Positions 5,720 through 7,042 of a stretch of DNA of 7,042 bases are shown in pieces. The DNA is from an uncultured Eubacteriales bacterium (GTDB lineage: Bacteria > Bacillota > Clostridia > Oscillospirales > CAG-272). How positions within the stretch are numbered: the stretch's first letter is position 1; every line of letters starts with the position of its first letter. The notes under the pieces are model-generated. The model ran no database searches. It was not told the DNA's origin and was given only the letters and a program-made list of their open reading frames with translations. The position numbers and the translations under genes were made by a program. Where the stretch lies: positions 1-7,042 of the forward strand of contig URZF01000079.1 in the NCBI GenBank assembly GCA_900552255.1, in the 5' to 3' direction.

Positions 5720-6913
5720 CTATTTCACCGTCGTCTTGTCGATATTCACCGCCGCATAGTAGGTGCCGTCAAGAGATTCCACAAGCGCCGCAATCCTCGC
5801 CGCAGCTTCCTTTTCGCTCAAATCCACATCATACGGCACCACCGCGTCAAAAATCACGTTCGTATGCGTCGCCCCTCTCACCATGCGGAAATCGTGAATC
5901 GTGATCCGTTCATCCATTTCGCGCACAAGCGAGGCGATCTTCTCCCGCATCTCATTGGTAAGCGCATCGTCCGTTTCGATCGGGTCCATATGGATCACCG
6001 CGTCGCAGTGCAGCTTCTCGCGCAGCTCCCTTTCCGCGTTGTCGATGGAATCATGAATATCCAAAAGACTGCCGCTCGCCGGGACCTCCGCGTGAAGCGA
6101 GATCATCAGCCTTCCCGGACCGTAGTCGTGTACGACAAGATCATGGATTCCGCACACATACGGATGGCTTTTCACGATCGCTTCGATTTTTTCCACCAGC
6201 TCCGGCGTCGGCGGCTGGCCGAGCAGAGGACTGATCGTTTCCTTTGCCGAACGGATTCCGGAAACGAAAATGAAGAGAGCCACGGCCAGACCGCAGTATG
6301 CGTCGATCTCCAGCGAGAAAAAGTGGGAAAGCAGCATACAGACAAGCACGGCGGCGGTCGCCACGGAATCGGAAAGGCTGTCGAGCGCCGTCGCCTCCAT
6401 CGCGGGAGAGGCGATTTTCCTGCCGATCCTTTTGTTATAAAACGCCATATACAGCTTTACGGCGATCGAAGCCGCGAGAATGACGACCGATAAAACGGAA
6501 AATTCGACAGGCTCCGGAGAGATGATTTTTTCCACGGAGCTTTTTCCAAGCTCAAAGCCGACAAGGATAATCAAAATCGAAACAAGCAGTCCCGACAGGT
6601 ATTCGATTCGGCCATGCCCAAAGGGATGATCGGAATCCGCCTTGTGTCCGGCCAGACGGAAGCCGAGCAGGGTGATCACGGACGAGCCCGCGTCGGAGAG
6701 GTTGTTGAACGCATCGGCCGTGATGGAAATCGCGCCGGTGAGAAGCCCCGCCGCAAGCTTTCCCGCAAACAGAAGGAGATTGAGAAAAATGCCGAGAATC
6801 CCGCAGAGCACGCCGTATTTCCCGCGCAGCACCTCGGCATCGAGCCTCTCAGGATCTTTGATAAACAGTTTTAAAAGCAAAGAAATCACGTCCGGTGTGA
6901 TTGAAGACACCAT
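5720..6913 (-). CDS. cation diffusion facilitator, predicted Mn(II)-type exporter
   Basis: This inner-membrane cation/proton antiporter of the CDF family exports divalent metal ions. Six helices are visible at about 36-57, 62-86, 105-122, 137-158, 176-198 and 204-221, with the family signature HPFGHGRIEYL (96-106). The transport site reads N70-x-x-x-D74 in helix 2 (AFNNLSDA) and D178-x-x-x-D182 in helix 5 (ALDSLSDS). Zinc carriers usually have H at the position of D178, so Mn(II), or possibly Fe(II), is more likely. The 397 aa exceed the common 300 because a second cytosolic domain (about 330-397) follows the usual dimer domain (about 235-310). The start at 6913 has an in-frame TGA just upstream, so the frame cannot extend. 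The binding site is weak, and GTG at residue 9 is an alternative. It converges on the met operon and has no evident functional tie to it. Confidence 0.92.
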   Translation of the reverse strand: MVSSITPDVISLLLKLFIKDPERLDAEVLRGKYGVLCGILGIFLNLLLFAGKLAAGLLTGAISITADAFNNLSDAGSSVITLLGFRLAGHKADSDHPFGHGRIEYLSGLLVSILIILVGFELGKSSVEKIISPEPVEFSVLSVVILAASIAVKLYMAFYNKRIGRKIASPAMEATALDSLSDSVATAAVLVCMLLSHFFSLEIDAYCGLAVALFIFVSGIRSAKETISPLLGQPPTPELVEKIEAIVKSHPYVCGIHDLVVHDYGPGRLMISLHAEVPASGSLLDIHDSIDNAERELREKLHCDAVIHMDPIETDDALTNEMREKIASLVREMDERITIHDFRMVRGATHTNVIFDAVVPYDVDLSEKEAAARIAALVESLDGTYYAAVNIDKTTVK

Positions 6914-7042
6914 CGAAAATCACGCGGATTCCGGTATACACCGTCTCTGCTTCCGCTTCCCACGGTCAGGTCGAAGCCTCCTCCTCCGGGAAAGAGCACC
7001 ACGCCCTGACAGTTTCTTTCACGCCGGAAGAACATTATGTGG
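6901..7042 (+). CDS. possible coding fragment with bacterial repeat-domain look, runs off the window
   Basis: From the TGA at 6898-6900 to the right edge this frame is open. It encodes VYTVSASASHGQVEASSSG, then LTVSFTPEEHYV. The pattern (TV, small residues, G-x-V-x-A, then LTV-x-x-TP-x-E-x-Y-V) resembles the extracellular divergent InlB B-repeat/Flg_new_2 domains common in Clostridia surface proteins. There is no ATG. The only early start is TTG at 6901, with no ribosome binding site or signal peptide, and it overlaps the 5' end of the transporter gene on the other strand. It could be a remnant of a surface-protein gene, a fragment with a displaced start, or a chance frame. A competing leftward frame of 49 codons (7035-6886) looks less protein-like. 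No promoter for the transporter gene was found in 6914-7042. Confidence 0.28.
   Translation, partial: MKTPSKITRIPVYTVSASASHGQVEASSSGKEHHALTVSFTPEEHYV

Noticed and set aside
6886..7035. 49-codon minus-strand frame ahead of the CDF gene with a GGAGGAGGAGG tract
   Set aside because: No start codon lies at the right distance from the purine tract, the frame overlaps the transporter start, and the product has no recognisable feature.

Overview
The window looks like chromosomal DNA from a GC-moderate Clostridia-type Firmicute, probably a gut-associated Oscillospirales or Christensenellales relative. This is inferred from Gram-positive style ribosome binding sites, a consensus SigA-type promoter, a lipoprotein binding subunit and the protein sequence styles. 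No rRNA, tRNA, CRISPR array, insertion sequence or phage gene is visible.

Left part (1-362): a strong promoter (44-72) drives a leader of about 280 nt. The leader holds a possible 34-codon leader peptide (106-210) and a clear intrinsic terminator (258-290) lying before the first structural gene. An upstream segment (150-160) is perfectly complementary over 11 bases to the left arm of that terminator (254-264), and two further helices nest inside that pairing. This is an attenuator. It matches neither the SAM-I/S-box nor the T-box consensus, so its class is unknown, and it is the best candidate here for an undescribed regulatory element.

Middle part (363-5579): a five-gene rightward operon. 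metN, metI and metQ encode the ATPase, permease and lipoprotein of a methionine-family ABC importer. An FAD-linked 2-hydroxyacid dehydrogenase of the GlcD/D-lactate dehydrogenase family follows, then a class I/II PLP aminotransferase whose sequence resembles the methionine/2-oxoacid transaminases of the YbdL and kynurenine aminotransferase group. Together they suggest uptake of methionine or its analogues, with oxidation of 2-hydroxy-4-methylthiobutanoate to the keto acid and transamination to methionine (or the reverse, catabolic direction). The pathway is inferred. A strong hairpin terminator (5611-5667) ends the operon.

Right part (5720-7042): a convergent leftward gene for a long cation diffusion facilitator. 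Its transmembrane site (N70, D74, D178, D182) fits manganese better than zinc, and its cytosolic tail looks duplicated. At the right edge a rightward reading frame resembles an extracellular bacterial repeat domain but has no convincing start. It may be the truncated end of another gene or a gene remnant.
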